From: Arhodomonas sp051195215
GTDB taxonomy: Bacteria > Pseudomonadota > Gammaproteobacteria > Nitrococcales > Nitrococcaceae
Assembly (NCBI RefSeq): GCF_051195215.1
Contig: NZ_JBNAZM010000001.1
Coordinates: forward strand, 248,001 to 312,000
DNA length: 64,000 nucleotides
Direction of reading: 5' to 3'
Part shown: positions 1 through 8,484 of the stretch, in pieces
How the letters are laid out: each line of letters opens with the position of its first letter
How positions within the stretch are numbered: the stretch's first letter is position 1
Notes under the pieces: model-generated
Told to the model about the DNA's origin: nothing
Databases searched by the model: none
What the model saw: only the letters and a program-made list of their open reading frames with translations
Position numbers and translations under genes: made by a program

Positions 1-1
1 T

Positions 2-1225
2 TTCGAGAAAGCGCGAGGCTCCTACCTCTACAACACCGAGGGCACCGCCTACCTCGACTTCTTCGCCGGCGCCAGCGTGCTCAATTACGGGCACAATCAC
101 CCGGCGATGAAGGAAGCTCTGATCGACTACCTCGCCGGTGACAACATCACGCACAGCCTGGACATGGCGAGCGTGGCCCGGGCCGAGTTCCTGCAGGCCT
201 ACCACGACATCATCCTCGCCCCGCGCGGCATGAACCACCGCATTCAGCTGCCTGGCCCCACCGGCACCAACGCGGTGGAGAGCGCGCTGAAGATCGCCCG
301 CAAGGTCAAGGGCCGCGAAGGGCTGGTAGCATTCACCAACGCCTTCCACGGAATGACACTCGGTTCGCTGTCGGTGACCGGTAACCAGTTCAAGCGCGAC
401 GGCGCCGGCGTTCCGCTGTCCTACACAGCGTCGATGCCGTACGACAGCTACTTCGGCGGCGAATTCGACACCATCGATTACTTCGAGAAGATGATACAGG
501 ACGGCGGCAGCGGCGTCGGCGTGCCGGCGGCGGTCATCGTCGAGACGGTCCAGGCCGAGGGCGGCGTGCGCGTGGCCAGCAAGGAGTGGCTGCAAAAGCT
601 CCAGGACCTCTGCCGGCGGCTGAATATGCTGTTCATCGTCGACGATATTCAGACGGGTAACGGCCGTACGGGACGGTACTTCTCCTTCGAGGAATACGGC
701 CTGGATCCGGACATCATCACCGTGTCCAAATCCCTGTCCGGCTACGGTCTGCCCTTGTCACTGGTCCTCGTCAAGCCCGAGCACGACATCTGGGAGCCGG
801 GTGAGCACAACGGCACCTTCCGCGGCTTCAATCCGGCATTCGTGACCGCCCGGCGCGCCCTCGAAGTCTTCTGGCAGGACGACCAGCTCGCCAACGAGGT
901 AGCGGCCAAGGGGGCACACGTGCGCAAACGCCTCGAAGAGATCGTGGCGAAGTACCCGCAGACCAACGGGGAGGTTCGCGGCCGCGGCCTCATGCAGGCC
1001 ATCGAGTTCGAGAATCACGACCTCGCAGGCAAGATCTCCGAGCGCGCGTTCGCCCACCAGCTCATCATCGAGACCGCCGGGCCGGACGACCAGGTGCTCA
1101 AGCTGCTCCCGCCGCTGACGACCTCACAGGAAGACCTGGACAAGGGCCTCGACATCATCGACACCGCACTCAGTGAGGCCATCGCCGAGCTCGGGATTGC
1201 CTCGTCCCGCGCCTCGGGGGAATAA
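2..1225 (+). CDS. ectB: Diaminobutyrate--2-oxoglutarate aminotransferase EctB (5-prime partial)
   Basis: EctB is a PLP-dependent class III aminotransferase. It makes L-2,4-diaminobutyrate from aspartate semialdehyde and glutamate, the first step of ectoine synthesis in the cytoplasm. The reading frame is open from base 2 with no start, so the first residues (roughly 20, compared with the usual ~420 aa) lie off the window. Visible features are the G-P-T-G-T-N-A-V-E-S-A-L cofactor-binding stretch, the DDIQTGNGRTG segment and the VSKSLSGYG motif, whose lysine is the expected Schiff-base residue. It is followed after 100 bp by ectC on the same strand, so ectA is presumably just upstream, outside the window. 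Family assignment is firm from sequence plus neighbours. Confidence 0.96.
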   Translation, partial: FEKARGSYLYNTEGTAYLDFFAGASVLNYGHNHPAMKEALIDYLAGDNITHSLDMASVARAEFLQAYHDIILAPRGMNHRIQLPGPTGTNAVESALKIARKVKGREGLVAFTNAFHGMTLGSLSVTGNQFKRDGAGVPLSYTASMPYDSYFGGEFDTIDYFEKMIQDGGSGVGVPAAVIVETVQAEGGVRVASKEWLQKLQDLCRRLNMLFIVDDIQTGNGRTGRYFSFEEYGLDPDIITVSKSLSGYGLPLSLVLVKPEHDIWEPGEHNGTFRGFNPAFVTARRALEVFWQDDQLANEVAAKGAHVRKRLEEIVAKYPQTNGEVRGRGLMQAIEFENHDLAGKISERAFAHQLIIETAGPDDQVLKLLPPLTTSQEDLDKGLDIIDTALSEAIAELGIASSRASGE

Positions 1226-1325
1226 TGCGGCCAGCGGTCGGCAGCCTGCAGCGAGCCGGCACGCACGACCATCCGCCAGGGGGCGGTCGATCCGCCCCCT
1301 GCTTTCGTGTCAACGAGGGCAGGTC

Positions 1326-1721
1326 ATGAAGATCGTCAAACTCGAAGAAATCATCGGCACCGATCGCGACGTGGAAGGCCCGGGCTGGAAAAGCCGGCGG
1401 CTGCTGCTGAAGAAGGACGGCATGGGCTTCTCCTTCCACGAGACCATCATTCCCGCAGGCGCGGAGCTCAAGCTCTGGTACAAATACCACCTGGAGGCGG
1501 TCTACTGCGTCGCCGGCAACGGTACCATCGAGGACCTGGCCACCGGCGAGGTGCACGACATCTACGACGGCGTGCTGTATGCACTGGACAAGCACGACCG
1601 CCACATCCTGCGCGGCGGCACCGAGGACATGCGCCTCGTATGCGCCTTCAATCCCCCGGTTACGGGCCGGGAAGTCCACGATGAGGACGGCGCCTACGCC
1701 CCCGCTCCCGAGGACGCCTGA
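1326..1721 (+). CDS. ectC: L-ectoine synthase EctC
   Basis: EctC cyclises N-gamma-acetyl-diaminobutyrate to ectoine, the final step of the pathway. The product is 131 aa, the usual family length, and is a single cupin-fold protein. Recognisable stretches are the N-terminal MKIVKLEEIIGTDRDVEG, the FHETIIPAG segment, LWYKYHLEAVYCVAGNG and LDKHDRHILRGG, which carry the metal- and substrate-contacting residues of the cupin core. The ATG at 1326 was chosen over an open upstream extension because this is the conserved N-terminus and a GAGGGCAGG ribosome-binding stretch lies just before it. It lies 100 bp after ectB and is probably co-transcribed with it. A strong hairpin follows the stop. Confidence 0.97.
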   Translation: MKIVKLEEIIGTDRDVEGPGWKSRRLLLKKDGMGFSFHETIIPAGAELKLWYKYHLEAVYCVAGNGTIEDLATGEVHDIYDGVLYALDKHDRHILRGGTEDMRLVCAFNPPVTGREVHDEDGAYAPAPEDA

Positions 1722-1731
1722 CCCGGTTTCC

Positions 1732-1756
1732 GCGGGCGTCGCGCGCCGACGCCCGC
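1732..1756 (+). terminator. Hairpin after ectC
   Basis: Ten bases after the ectC stop there is a perfect 10-bp inverted repeat (1732-1741 and 1747-1756) around a 5-nt loop. No T run follows, so this is a terminator-like or transcript-stabilising hairpin rather than a textbook intrinsic terminator. It would fit the end of an ectABC message. Confidence 0.45.
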
Positions 1757-1982
1757 ACCCGAGCGCCCACCATTACCAGTGCCCTGAGTGGGAATGTCCC
1801 TGCACCCCTGTGCGTCATGGCGCCCGAAGGGAGCGCTGGCGCGGCTCGCTAGCGACATTGCGCTGCCCTGACGTGCCCTGGCCACACCGACGCTCACGCA
1901 CTTTGCCGCCAAGCGGGCACACCAGCCCGGTGCCCTGGCAGGACTTGTTGAACGGTCGGTTAACCCCCAGTATCCCGGATAA

Positions 1983-2025
1983 CAGCGACAGGTGCCCGGA
2001 GACGTGACGCGGGCACCTGTCGCTG
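1983..2025. repeat. Perfect 16-bp inverted repeat upstream of ectD
   Basis: The arms are 1983-1998 (CAGCGACAGGTGCCCG) and 2010-2025, perfectly complementary, around an 11-nt loop. There is no T run on either side. It sits midway between ectC and ectD, about 250 bp before ectD. It could be a bidirectional terminator, a leader structure or an operator; the sequence alone does not decide. Confidence 0.7.
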
Positions 2026-2273
2026 GTAGCATTGCGAGCGCATTTCAGACGTACGTCCGATTTTCCGGTAGCGTTGCCGCCGGTGCCCCGCATGGGCGTA
2101 CTGAACAGGACTGACAATTCGGCTCGCCGCCGCGACGCTTCGCAGGCAGACCAGATTCGCGACGTAGCGCGTGGCGGACCGGGTGCCCGAGCGCTGGCGC
2201 CTGCCTGCCGCGACCGAAGGCACCCGGCTGGACGTGTTCCTTCTGGATCGTAGGCAATAGGGAGGCGTCGACC

Positions 2274-3191
2274 ATGCTTAACAGCAAGGATCTGTATCCG
2301 TCCCGTACCGCTGAGCGGGTGCCCATGATCCCGCGCCTGGATCCGGTCATTCACACCGACCACGACCGGCGCTGGAGCGGTCCGCTCAGTGAGGAGGAGC
2401 TGGCACGCTTCGATCGCGACGGCTACCTCCTGTTCGAAGGGTTCTTCGGCCCCGATGAGGTCGCCGAGTTCCGCGAGGAGCTTCGCCGCCTCGAGGCCGA
2501 CGACGGGCTTCGCGACTGGGAAGGCGTCATCCGCGAACCCGAGAGCGACGAGGTCCGCTCGGTCTTCCAGATTCACAAGCCGCGGATCTCCGCCCGGCTC
2601 GCCCGGCTCGCCCGCGATCCGCGATTGCTCGAGCGTGCCCGGCAGCTATTGGCGAGCGACGTCTATATCCACCAGTCGCGGATCAACTACAAGCCCGGCT
2701 TCAAGGGCAAGGGCTTCAATTGGCATTCGGACTTCGAGACGTGGCACACCGAGGACGGCATGCCGCGGATGCGAGCCGTGAGCTGCTCGATCATCCTCAC
2801 GGACAACCACGAATTCAACGGCCCCCTGATGCTCATTCCCGGCTCGCACCGGTACTTCGTACCTTGCGTGGGCCTCACCCCGGAAGACAACTACAAGACG
2901 TCGCTGAAGGTGCAACAGGCAGGGGTCCCGGACGAAGAGAGCATCGCCGCATTGAGCCGGGAGCGCGGCATCGAGGCGGCCACCGGCCCGGCGGGATCGC
3001 TGTTGATGTTCGAGTGCAACACATTGCATGGCTCCAACGCGAACATGTCGCCGGATCCTCGTAGCAACGTGTTCTTCGTCTACAACAGCGTCCGCAATGT
3101 GCCGACGGCACCGTACGCGGCGAGCAAGCACCGGCCCGCCTTTCTGGCCGAGCGCGAGGATTTCACGCCGCTGACGCCGGCGAACGACTAG
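2274..3191 (+). CDS. ectD: Ectoine 5-hydroxylase EctD
   Basis: EctD is a non-haem Fe(II)/2-oxoglutarate dioxygenase that converts ectoine to 5-hydroxyectoine. The product is 305 aa, the normal family length. The iron ligands are visible as the H-x-D of FNWHSDFETWH and the distal histidine in the LHGSNANMSPDPRSN stretch, where the arginine would bind 2-oxoglutarate. The HSDFETWHTEDGMPRMR segment is the ectoine hydroxylase signature that separates EctD from general PhyH-family enzymes. The start is the ATG preceded by GGGAGG at 8-nt spacing. It is on the same strand as ectBC but 552 bp away, so it may be regulated separately. Confidence 0.96.
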   Translation: MLNSKDLYPSRTAERVPMIPRLDPVIHTDHDRRWSGPLSEEELARFDRDGYLLFEGFFGPDEVAEFREELRRLEADDGLRDWEGVIREPESDEVRSVFQIHKPRISARLARLARDPRLLERARQLLASDVYIHQSRINYKPGFKGKGFNWHSDFETWHTEDGMPRMRAVSCSIILTDNHEFNGPLMLIPGSHRYFVPCVGLTPEDNYKTSLKVQQAGVPDEESIAALSRERGIEAATGPAGSLLMFECNTLHGSNANMSPDPRSNVFFVYNSVRNVPTAPYAASKHRPAFLAEREDFTPLTPAND

Positions 3192-3217
3192 ACGAACGCC
3201 GGCGCACCCGCGGGGTG

Positions 3218-3622
3218 TCAGCCGCCCTGGCCGCGCTTGAAGGCGGCCAGGCGCCGGCGATCCCGGCGATCGGGCCGATGGTGAACCTGGGGCAGTGCAG
3301 CGGCGGCCGCCCGTTGCTCGGTTCGTACCCGCTCGCGCCGACGTACGCTTTCCTCCGACTCGGTGTAGAGCGCGCGCGCCTGTGTGGCCGGCCCGCGCTT
3401 GTCGGAGAGCGCCTCGACAGTGACCTCGAAGACATAGGCGCCCTTGGTCACGTGTATTTCCTGCCCGACGCGCACCTCGCGGGCCGGCTTGGCGCGGACG
3501 CCGTCCACGTCGACCTTGCCGCCCTTGATCGCTTCCGTGGCAAGCCGGCGCGTCTTGAAGAAACGCGCGGCCCACAACCACTTGTCGAGACGCACGCCGG
3601 CGTCGCTATCGGCGTTGGCCAT
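3218..3622 (-). CDS. hslR: Heat-shock protein Hsp15 (S4-domain ribosome-associated protein)
   Basis: Hsp15 binds free 50S subunits that carry nascent chains and helps recycle stalled large subunits. The 134-aa product has an N-terminal S4 RNA-binding domain (about residues 10-70) starting with the typical RLDKWLWAARFFKTR motif and continuing with GGKVDVDGVRAKPAREV. A basic, arginine-rich C-terminal tail follows. The ATG has GGGAG 5 nt upstream. It lies 22 bp downstream of the CBS-domain gene on the same strand, so the two are probably one transcript, and it is convergent with ectD (26-bp gap). Confidence 0.92.
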   Translation of the reverse strand: MANADSDAGVRLDKWLWAARFFKTRRLATEAIKGGKVDVDGVRAKPAREVRVGQEIHVTKGAYVFEVTVEALSDKRGPATQARALYTESEESVRRRERVRTEQRAAAAALPQVHHRPDRRDRRRLAAFKRGQGG

Positions 3623-3644
3623 GTCGCTCCCGTCAGCTCCGCGC

Positions 3645-4085
3645 TCAGTATCGGCCGGAGATATAACCGGTAAGCTGCTGGATTTCGCTCTCCCGGTCAG
3701 CGACCAGGGCCCCGGTGAGATCGCGCAGCGAGATCATGCCGATCACCTGGTCCCCCCTGGTTACCGGCAGGTGACGGCACGCATACCGGTCAACGATGGT
3801 GAGCGCGTCCTCGACCGTGGTTTCAGGCGTGATCGTCCGCACCTGCGAGGTCATCACCTCCGCAAGTCGCGTCCCTTCGTAGTCGAGGCGTCCGTCGATC
3901 ACCCGGCGCAAGACATCCCGTTCGGTGAAAATGCCCAACAGGCGCTGGTCCGGATCCATCACGAGCACTGCGCCCACGTTGTAACGATTCATCAGCCGCA
4001 CGGCGTCGTCGACGCTCGACTCCGGCCCGAGCGCATGCAGCTGAGGCGGCTTCTGCCGCAGGATACTACTGACCGGTTGCCGCAT
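3645..4085 (-). CDS. CBS-domain pair protein
   Basis: The product is 146 aa and consists almost entirely of two CBS motifs (about residues 8-65 and 75-130), the module that binds adenosyl nucleotides. Typical stretches are VGAVLVMDPDQRLLGIFTERD and RHLPVTRGDQVIGMISLRDL. No enzymatic or DNA-binding domain is attached. Two in-frame ATGs (4091 and 4085) are possible. I prefer 4085 because the GGGAGG ribosome-binding stretch then has about 6-nt spacing rather than none. It is upstream of hslR in the same orientation. The ligand and partner are unknown. Confidence 0.85.
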   Translation of the reverse strand: MRQPVSSILRQKPPQLHALGPESSVDDAVRLMNRYNVGAVLVMDPDQRLLGIFTERDVLRRVIDGRLDYEGTRLAEVMTSQVRTITPETTVEDALTIVDRYACRHLPVTRGDQVIGMISLRDLTGALVADRESEIQQLTGYISGRY

Positions 4086-4159
4086 GACCATCCCTCCCCG
4101 ACGAAATGTTCCCTGTGCGTATAACGCTCCCTGATAAGTATATAGGCAGACACCGGCGT

Positions 4160-4639
4160 TCAGTCGAGTGCCTCTCGTGCGACCACTACACCGTCCTCAT
4201 CGGCGTACAACCACTCGCCCGGGCGGACCGTCACGCCGGCGAAGGTGACCGCCACATCGCGCTCGCCCTCTCCGCGTTTCTCGCTGCGCCGTGGGTGTAC
4301 GTTCAGGGCCTTGACCCCGATATCGAGCTCACGGATTTCCCCGGAGTCCCGGATGCAACCGTACACGACGATTCCGCTCCAGCCGTTGTCGCGTGCCATC
4401 GCCGCGAGGTTGTCGCCGAGCAGCGCGCAACGCAGCGACCCGCCGCCGTCGACCACCAGCACCCGCCCGTCGCCGGTTTCCGAGAGCGCCTCGCGCACCC
4501 GTGTGTTGTCCTCGAAGACCTTGACCGTCACCACCGGTCCGGAAAAGGATCGACGGCCACCGTAATCCAGGAACATCGGCGCGAGAATCCGGAGGCCATC
4601 GCCGTAGGCATCGGAGAGGTCAGTGGTGGCCTTGCTCAT
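4160..4639 (-). CDS. rraA: RraA-family protein (regulator of RNase E activity A / HMG-aldolase-like)
   Basis: The 159-aa product matches the RraA family in length and motifs: an N-terminal ATTDLSDAYGD, the GPVVTVKVFEDN stretch, VLVVDGGGSLRCALLGDNLA, and GCIRDSGEIRELDIGVKAL. In E. coli RraA binds RNase E and inhibits mRNA decay. The same fold includes 4-hydroxy-4-methyl-2-oxoglutarate aldolases, and the G-GD-x20-R-D pattern needed for that activity is also visible here, so an enzymatic role cannot be excluded. The start was taken as the internal ATG that gives the family N-terminus; the open frame extends far upstream without homology. It is divergent from lpxH across about 180 bp. Confidence 0.9.
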   Translation of the reverse strand: MSKATTDLSDAYGDGLRILAPMFLDYGGRRSFSGPVVTVKVFEDNTRVREALSETGDGRVLVVDGGGSLRCALLGDNLAAMARDNGWSGIVVYGCIRDSGEIRELDIGVKALNVHPRRSEKRGEGERDVAVTFAGVTVRPGEWLYADEDGVVVAREALD

Positions 4640-4819
4640 ACGTTGCTGCTCCGTGCGCTTGCCAGGGGACGGTTGACACGGTACCCAGCGCCGCCCCTTC
4701 GGACAAGAGGCGCGCCACGCTCTGCCTCGCAGGGGCCGACAGTTGGTACAGTCGGCATCCAGAGCACGGCCGGCCCACGCGCACGCGCCGGTCTTCACGG
4801 CAACCTCGAGGCCCAGACC

Positions 4820-5569
4820 ATGCCCCATCAGCACGACAGCCACAGCGCCCCTGTTCTGTTCATCTCCGATCTGCATCTCGATCCGGAGCGCCCCCGGATC
4901 ACGCGACTGTTCATGGAGTTTCTGGCCGGCGAGGCACGCGGGGCCGGCGCGCTGTACATTCTCGGCGATCTGTTCGAGGCGTGGATCGGCGACGACGCGG
5001 TGCCACCGGACCATCCCGTGCTGCAAGCCATGCACGCGCTCGCCGACGCCGGGGTGCCGCTGTGGGTCATGCGCGGCAACCGGGACTTCCTCCTTGGCGA
5101 GGGGTTCGCGCAGGCCACCGGCGCGCAGATGCTCCCCGACCCCACCACCATCGTCATCGATGGCGAGCCCGTGCTGCTTTCCCATGGGGATGCGCTGTGC
5201 ACCGACGACCACGACTACCAACGCTTTCGTGCCACCGTTCGTGACCCGAAGTGGCAGGAGAACTTTCTCGCACTGAGCGTCGAGGAACGCAAGGCCTACG
5301 CCGCGCAGGCCCGCACGGAAAGCAGCGAACGCAACCTGAGTATCGACGACTACCTGATGGACGTGAATACCGACGAAGTGACCGCTGTCATGCGCCATCA
5401 CGCCGTGCACCGGCTAATCCACGGGCACACCCACAGGCCAGCGGTGCATGAGTTCCAGCTCGACGGCACGCCCGCGCAGCGTATCGTGCTCGGCGACTGG
5501 TACGAGCAGGGCAGCGTCTTGCGCTGCCGCTGCGGGCGCTACGAGCTGTCGGGGCTACCGCTGACCTGA
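4820..5569 (+). CDS. lpxH: UDP-2,3-diacylglucosamine diphosphatase LpxH
   Basis: LpxH hydrolyses UDP-2,3-diacylglucosamine to lipid X and UMP in lipid A synthesis, acting at the inner face of the inner membrane. The 249-aa product is a calcineurin-like metallophosphoesterase with all metal-binding blocks in order: SDLHLD near residue 16, GDLFEAWIGDD, GNRDF, SHGDALCTDD and HGHTHRP. The ATG at 4820 gives the family length; the longer open frame upstream overlaps rraA antisense and has no similarity. The 3-prime end overlaps the convergent DUF349 gene by 31 bp. The gene confirms a Gram-negative host. Confidence 0.95.
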   Translation: MPHQHDSHSAPVLFISDLHLDPERPRITRLFMEFLAGEARGAGALYILGDLFEAWIGDDAVPPDHPVLQAMHALADAGVPLWVMRGNRDFLLGEGFAQATGAQMLPDPTTIVIDGEPVLLSHGDALCTDDHDYQRFRATVRDPKWQENFLALSVEERKAYAAQARTESSERNLSIDDYLMDVNTDEVTAVMRHHAVHRLIHGHTHRPAVHEFQLDGTPAQRIVLGDWYEQGSVLRCRCGRYELSGLPLT

Positions 5570-8295
5570 CGCAATGCGGCCTGGGCAGCCGCGTAGAAGC
5601 GCTCGTCGAACGCCGCCGGCTGGCCGGGGGCGCCGTACCACTCAGCCACCAAGTCCCACAGCCCGGCATCGGGCCCCTCCGAGGGCTGGCGTTGCGACAG
5701 ACCCTGGGATAGACGCTCCACCTGGAGCGCCATCCGCCGCTCGTTATCTTCCGCCGGCGAGTCCACGCCACCGAGTATCTCCATACGGATGCACTGGCTG
5801 CGCAGAACCTCACCATCCAGGGGAGCCCGGTCGTCCCCCTCGAGCCGCGAGCGCAGCGCATCGAACACCGGGACCAGGCGTCCGTCATCGGGTAGCCAAC
5901 GACTGAGGTCCACGGACTCCGGTGTCCCCTGCTCCAGCGCGTCCCGGCACGCCGCAGCTGCCTCCCTGACACTGGCGAGCACCGCAACGCTTTCCTCGGC
6001 CCGCAGCGTGCGGGTGCGTTCCTCGGCAGCGCGGCGGGCGCGCTCGAAACGTCGCGCGACGCCGTGGCCGACGCGATCGTCAGGCAGCGCGATGGCATCG
6101 AAGTGGCGGCGTGCGGCCTCCACGGACGCGGCCAGGGCATCGCTGGAAGTATGCCCGTCGTCGCCGGCCTGCTGCTCCAGCTCTGCGCACAGCGCTTCGG
6201 CCTCTGCCACGCGTTCGTTGCCACGGACACGACGGGCGGCACGCGCCTCGTCCCGCCGCGCGAAGATCTCGTCACAGGCCTCCCGGAAGCGTTTCCACAG
6301 TGCACGCTCGGGCCCGGGCCGCGCCGGCCCGGCCTCCTTCCACCGTCGTTGCAGGGCCTTGGCCTCCTGAGCCGCGTGCTCGGGGTCGTCGGCCGCGGTG
6401 AGTCCCTGCGCTTCCTCCACCAGCTCTTCCTTGGTCACGCGCGCCTGATCGCGTCGCTGGTCGATCACCGCGGAGAGCTCGTCCATCAGTCGCTCGAAGC
6501 GCCGGGTCAGCTCCCGGGTCGCTCGTGTGTCCACCGGGGTGAAGTCTTGCCAGTCCTTGCGCGCGGTGCGCCGGATACGATCGAGCTCCCGCGTTTCCAT
6601 GGCGTTCCGGTCGGCATTCGCCATGAACTCCGCGAGTTGTGCGCACACCGTCTCCCGGCCCTCGCGATTGCGCTCGCGCCGGGCTGCTTCCTGTTCCAGC
6701 CAGTCCCGGCAACTCTCGCGAGCATGTTCCGTCGCCGTCTGAAAGCGCTGCCACAACGCACGCGTTCGTGCCGAATCCGACCCGCCGGTCTGCTTCCAGG
6801 CCTCGTGAAGCTCGCGAATGCGTGTCAGGCGCGCTTCCGGGGTGAAGCCGTCCCCCTCGCCGAGACGCTCCATTTCCTCACACAGGGACTCTTGCTTGGG
6901 CGCGACGGCGAAGTGCCGCCAGTCCCGCAACTCGGCGAGCTGTGCCCTGGCCCGGGCAACGCGGTGCTCACGGCCCGGATCCAAAGAGCCGGGAACCTGG
7001 GCGACCGCGCGCCGCAGCCGGGCCACGGCCCGCCGCGCCCGCCGCAGCTCGCCGGCTTCCAGCGCGCGTTCGGCACTGTCCAGCGCTTCGTCGAGCGCCG
7101 CCAGGGCAGAGCGCCGCTCAGCCTCGCGCGCAGCGGCGTCGTCGGCCTGCTGTTCACTCTCGCGGCGGCGCCATTGCGCGATACGCTCGCGTAGCCCCGC
7201 GACCGCCTTCGGCACCGGCAGATCGCCAGGCCAATCCAGTCGTTCGTCGAGCTCGGTCAGCGAGTGAAGGTCATCGTCGACATCCGCGATCTGTCCGGCC
7301 AGCGTCAGGTAGCGCCTGCCCGCTTCCAGCCACAGCCGCCCACGCAGTCGCCCGCCCGCCTCGGTGTCGTCGTCGAGCGCTGCCTGCAAGCGGTTGAGGA
7401 GTTCCACGGTGGGGGCGTCGGCGCGTTCGAGCTCCGCGATGACATCCTCGAGGGTACTATCCGGCGTCGCCACCTTTGCCTCGGCGGCGGCAGCACTCGG
7501 CGCCACCCGGCCGGCTTCGGCGAGATGCCGGTCGACACGGGCGAGCTGGTCGTCGTATCGGTCGACGAGGCCCTGATTGGCAATCTCGCCCAGGGCCTCA
7601 CGGCGGTTAACGATGCGCTGGCGCTCGGCGTTCGTTTCGGCACCGGGCTCGGCATCCGCCAGCGCTTCCAGCCGCTCGCACAGCTCGACGAGCTCACGCT
7701 CCCGCGCGAGCCGCTCACGCCGCCGTTGTGCCGCGGCATCGAGGCGCTCGCGCGCGACACGCGCGACGCGGCGATCGAACCGGCGACCACGTTCGGCAAG
7801 ATCCAGCAATACGGTTTCGTCGGTTATCCGCTCCAGGGCATAGCGCCGGACCCTCGCCACCGGATCGTGCAACGCGGCTTCCGCCAGCACGCCGGAATCA
7901 CGCACGCGCTCCAGCGCCGCCGTTCGCAGCGCCTCTTCGCGTGCGTTGCGTGCGACGTGGGCGATGACCTGGGCATCGTCACAGCCGGAGATCGCCGCCT
8001 GGCGGGTACTCTCGTCAAGCCGGTCCCCGCCGGCAAGCAACTGGCAAAAGCGCGCACGCGCGCTCTCGCGCACCGTCGCAGCCTGGTCTTCGTCGATCCG
8101 CCGCTGGAGCAGCGACAGGTCATGGACACGGCGGATCGCCGTGGCACGCACCCCCGGGTCGTCATCCTCGACGGCCAGGCGCGCGAGCGTCCCTGCTTGC
8201 TCCGGATCTTCCACATCCAGCCGCGCCACCGCCTCGCGGCGAACCGCCGGGTCGGAATGTTGCCAGCGCGGACGGCGAAATCGTTGTAACAGCAT
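5539..8295 (-). CDS. Large HEAT-repeat/DUF349-containing protein
   Basis: The product is about 918 aa, highly charged (Arg, Glu, Ala rich) and without signal peptide or membrane segment. The first ~200 residues look like HEAT-type repeats, with recurring blocks such as DPAVRREAVARL and DDPGVRATAIRRV. The rest is dominated by helical DUF349 repeats with the recurrent W-K-x-A-G / LW-x-RF pattern (EAWKQTGGSDSARTRALWQRF, RRWKEAGPARPGPERALWKRF), probably coiled coil. I chose the ATG at 8295 because it has GGGAGAG just upstream and gives the MLLQRFRRPRWQHSDP terminus common to the family; an ATG at 8322 is the alternative. Function is unknown in the family. It is convergent with lpxH. Confidence 0.85.
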   Translation of the reverse strand: MLLQRFRRPRWQHSDPAVRREAVARLDVEDPEQAGTLARLAVEDDDPGVRATAIRRVHDLSLLQRRIDEDQAATVRESARARFCQLLAGGDRLDESTRQAAISGCDDAQVIAHVARNAREEALRTAALERVRDSGVLAEAALHDPVARVRRYALERITDETVLLDLAERGRRFDRRVARVARERLDAAAQRRRERLARERELVELCERLEALADAEPGAETNAERQRIVNRREALGEIANQGLVDRYDDQLARVDRHLAEAGRVAPSAAAAEAKVATPDSTLEDVIAELERADAPTVELLNRLQAALDDDTEAGGRLRGRLWLEAGRRYLTLAGQIADVDDDLHSLTELDERLDWPGDLPVPKAVAGLRERIAQWRRRESEQQADDAAAREAERRSALAALDEALDSAERALEAGELRRARRAVARLRRAVAQVPGSLDPGREHRVARARAQLAELRDWRHFAVAPKQESLCEEMERLGEGDGFTPEARLTRIRELHEAWKQTGGSDSARTRALWQRFQTATEHARESCRDWLEQEAARRERNREGRETVCAQLAEFMANADRNAMETRELDRIRRTARKDWQDFTPVDTRATRELTRRFERLMDELSAVIDQRRDQARVTKEELVEEAQGLTAADDPEHAAQEAKALQRRWKEAGPARPGPERALWKRFREACDEIFARRDEARAARRVRGNERVAEAEALCAELEQQAGDDGHTSSDALAASVEAARRHFDAIALPDDRVGHGVARRFERARRAAEERTRTLRAEESVAVLASVREAAAACRDALEQGTPESVDLSRWLPDDGRLVPVFDALRSRLEGDDRAPLDGEVLRSQCIRMEILGGVDSPAEDNERRMALQVERLSQGLSQRQPSEGPDAGLWDLVAEWYGAPGQPAAFDERFYAAAQAALRQVSGSPDSS

Positions 8296-8449
8296 CCACT
8301 CTCCCGCTCGGATCACGGTCATCCACTACGACGGGGTCGAAGGGGCCGCGACACCGCCCCCTTCCGTAATCGTGTGATTGTGCCTTTCCGCCGCCGGCGT
8401 GACCAGCCGCGGTCGCGGGATCGCGACCCTGTCCGGAGGGCAAGTGAGT

Positions 8450-8473
8450 GGGCGGCGCCCCGGGGCGCCGCCC
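8450..8473 (-). terminator. 24-bp perfect GC palindrome after the chitinase gene
   Basis: The 24 bases form a perfect palindrome made of GGGCGGCGCCCC and its complement, extended by one further A-T pair. It begins 12 nt beyond the chitinase stop codon. There is no T run, so it is best read as a strong transcript-end hairpin or Rho-dependent stop for the chitinase message. Confidence 0.5.
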
Positions 8474-8484
8474 ATGGCCGTGGC

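Larger units (their letters stand above)
1722..2273 (+). other. ectC-ectD intergenic region (552 bp)
   Basis: No convincing gene is present; short open frames on both strands lack ribosome-binding sites and recognisable products. The region holds the ectC-distal hairpin (1732-1756), a second and longer perfect inverted repeat (1983-2025), and a GGGAGG ribosome-binding site 8 bases before the ectD ATG. The length and the two hairpins suggest that ectD has its own promoter, but I could not identify clean -35 and -10 boxes. Confidence 0.5.

Noticed and set aside
1173..1325. Upstream extension of the ectC frame
   Set aside because: Would overlap the end of ectB and add about 50 residues not found in EctC; the internal ATG at 1326 has a ribosome-binding site.
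4106..4819. Upstream extension of the lpxH frame to 487 codons
   Set aside because: The extra part runs antisense through rraA and has no similarity; LpxH length and N-terminus fit ATG 4820.
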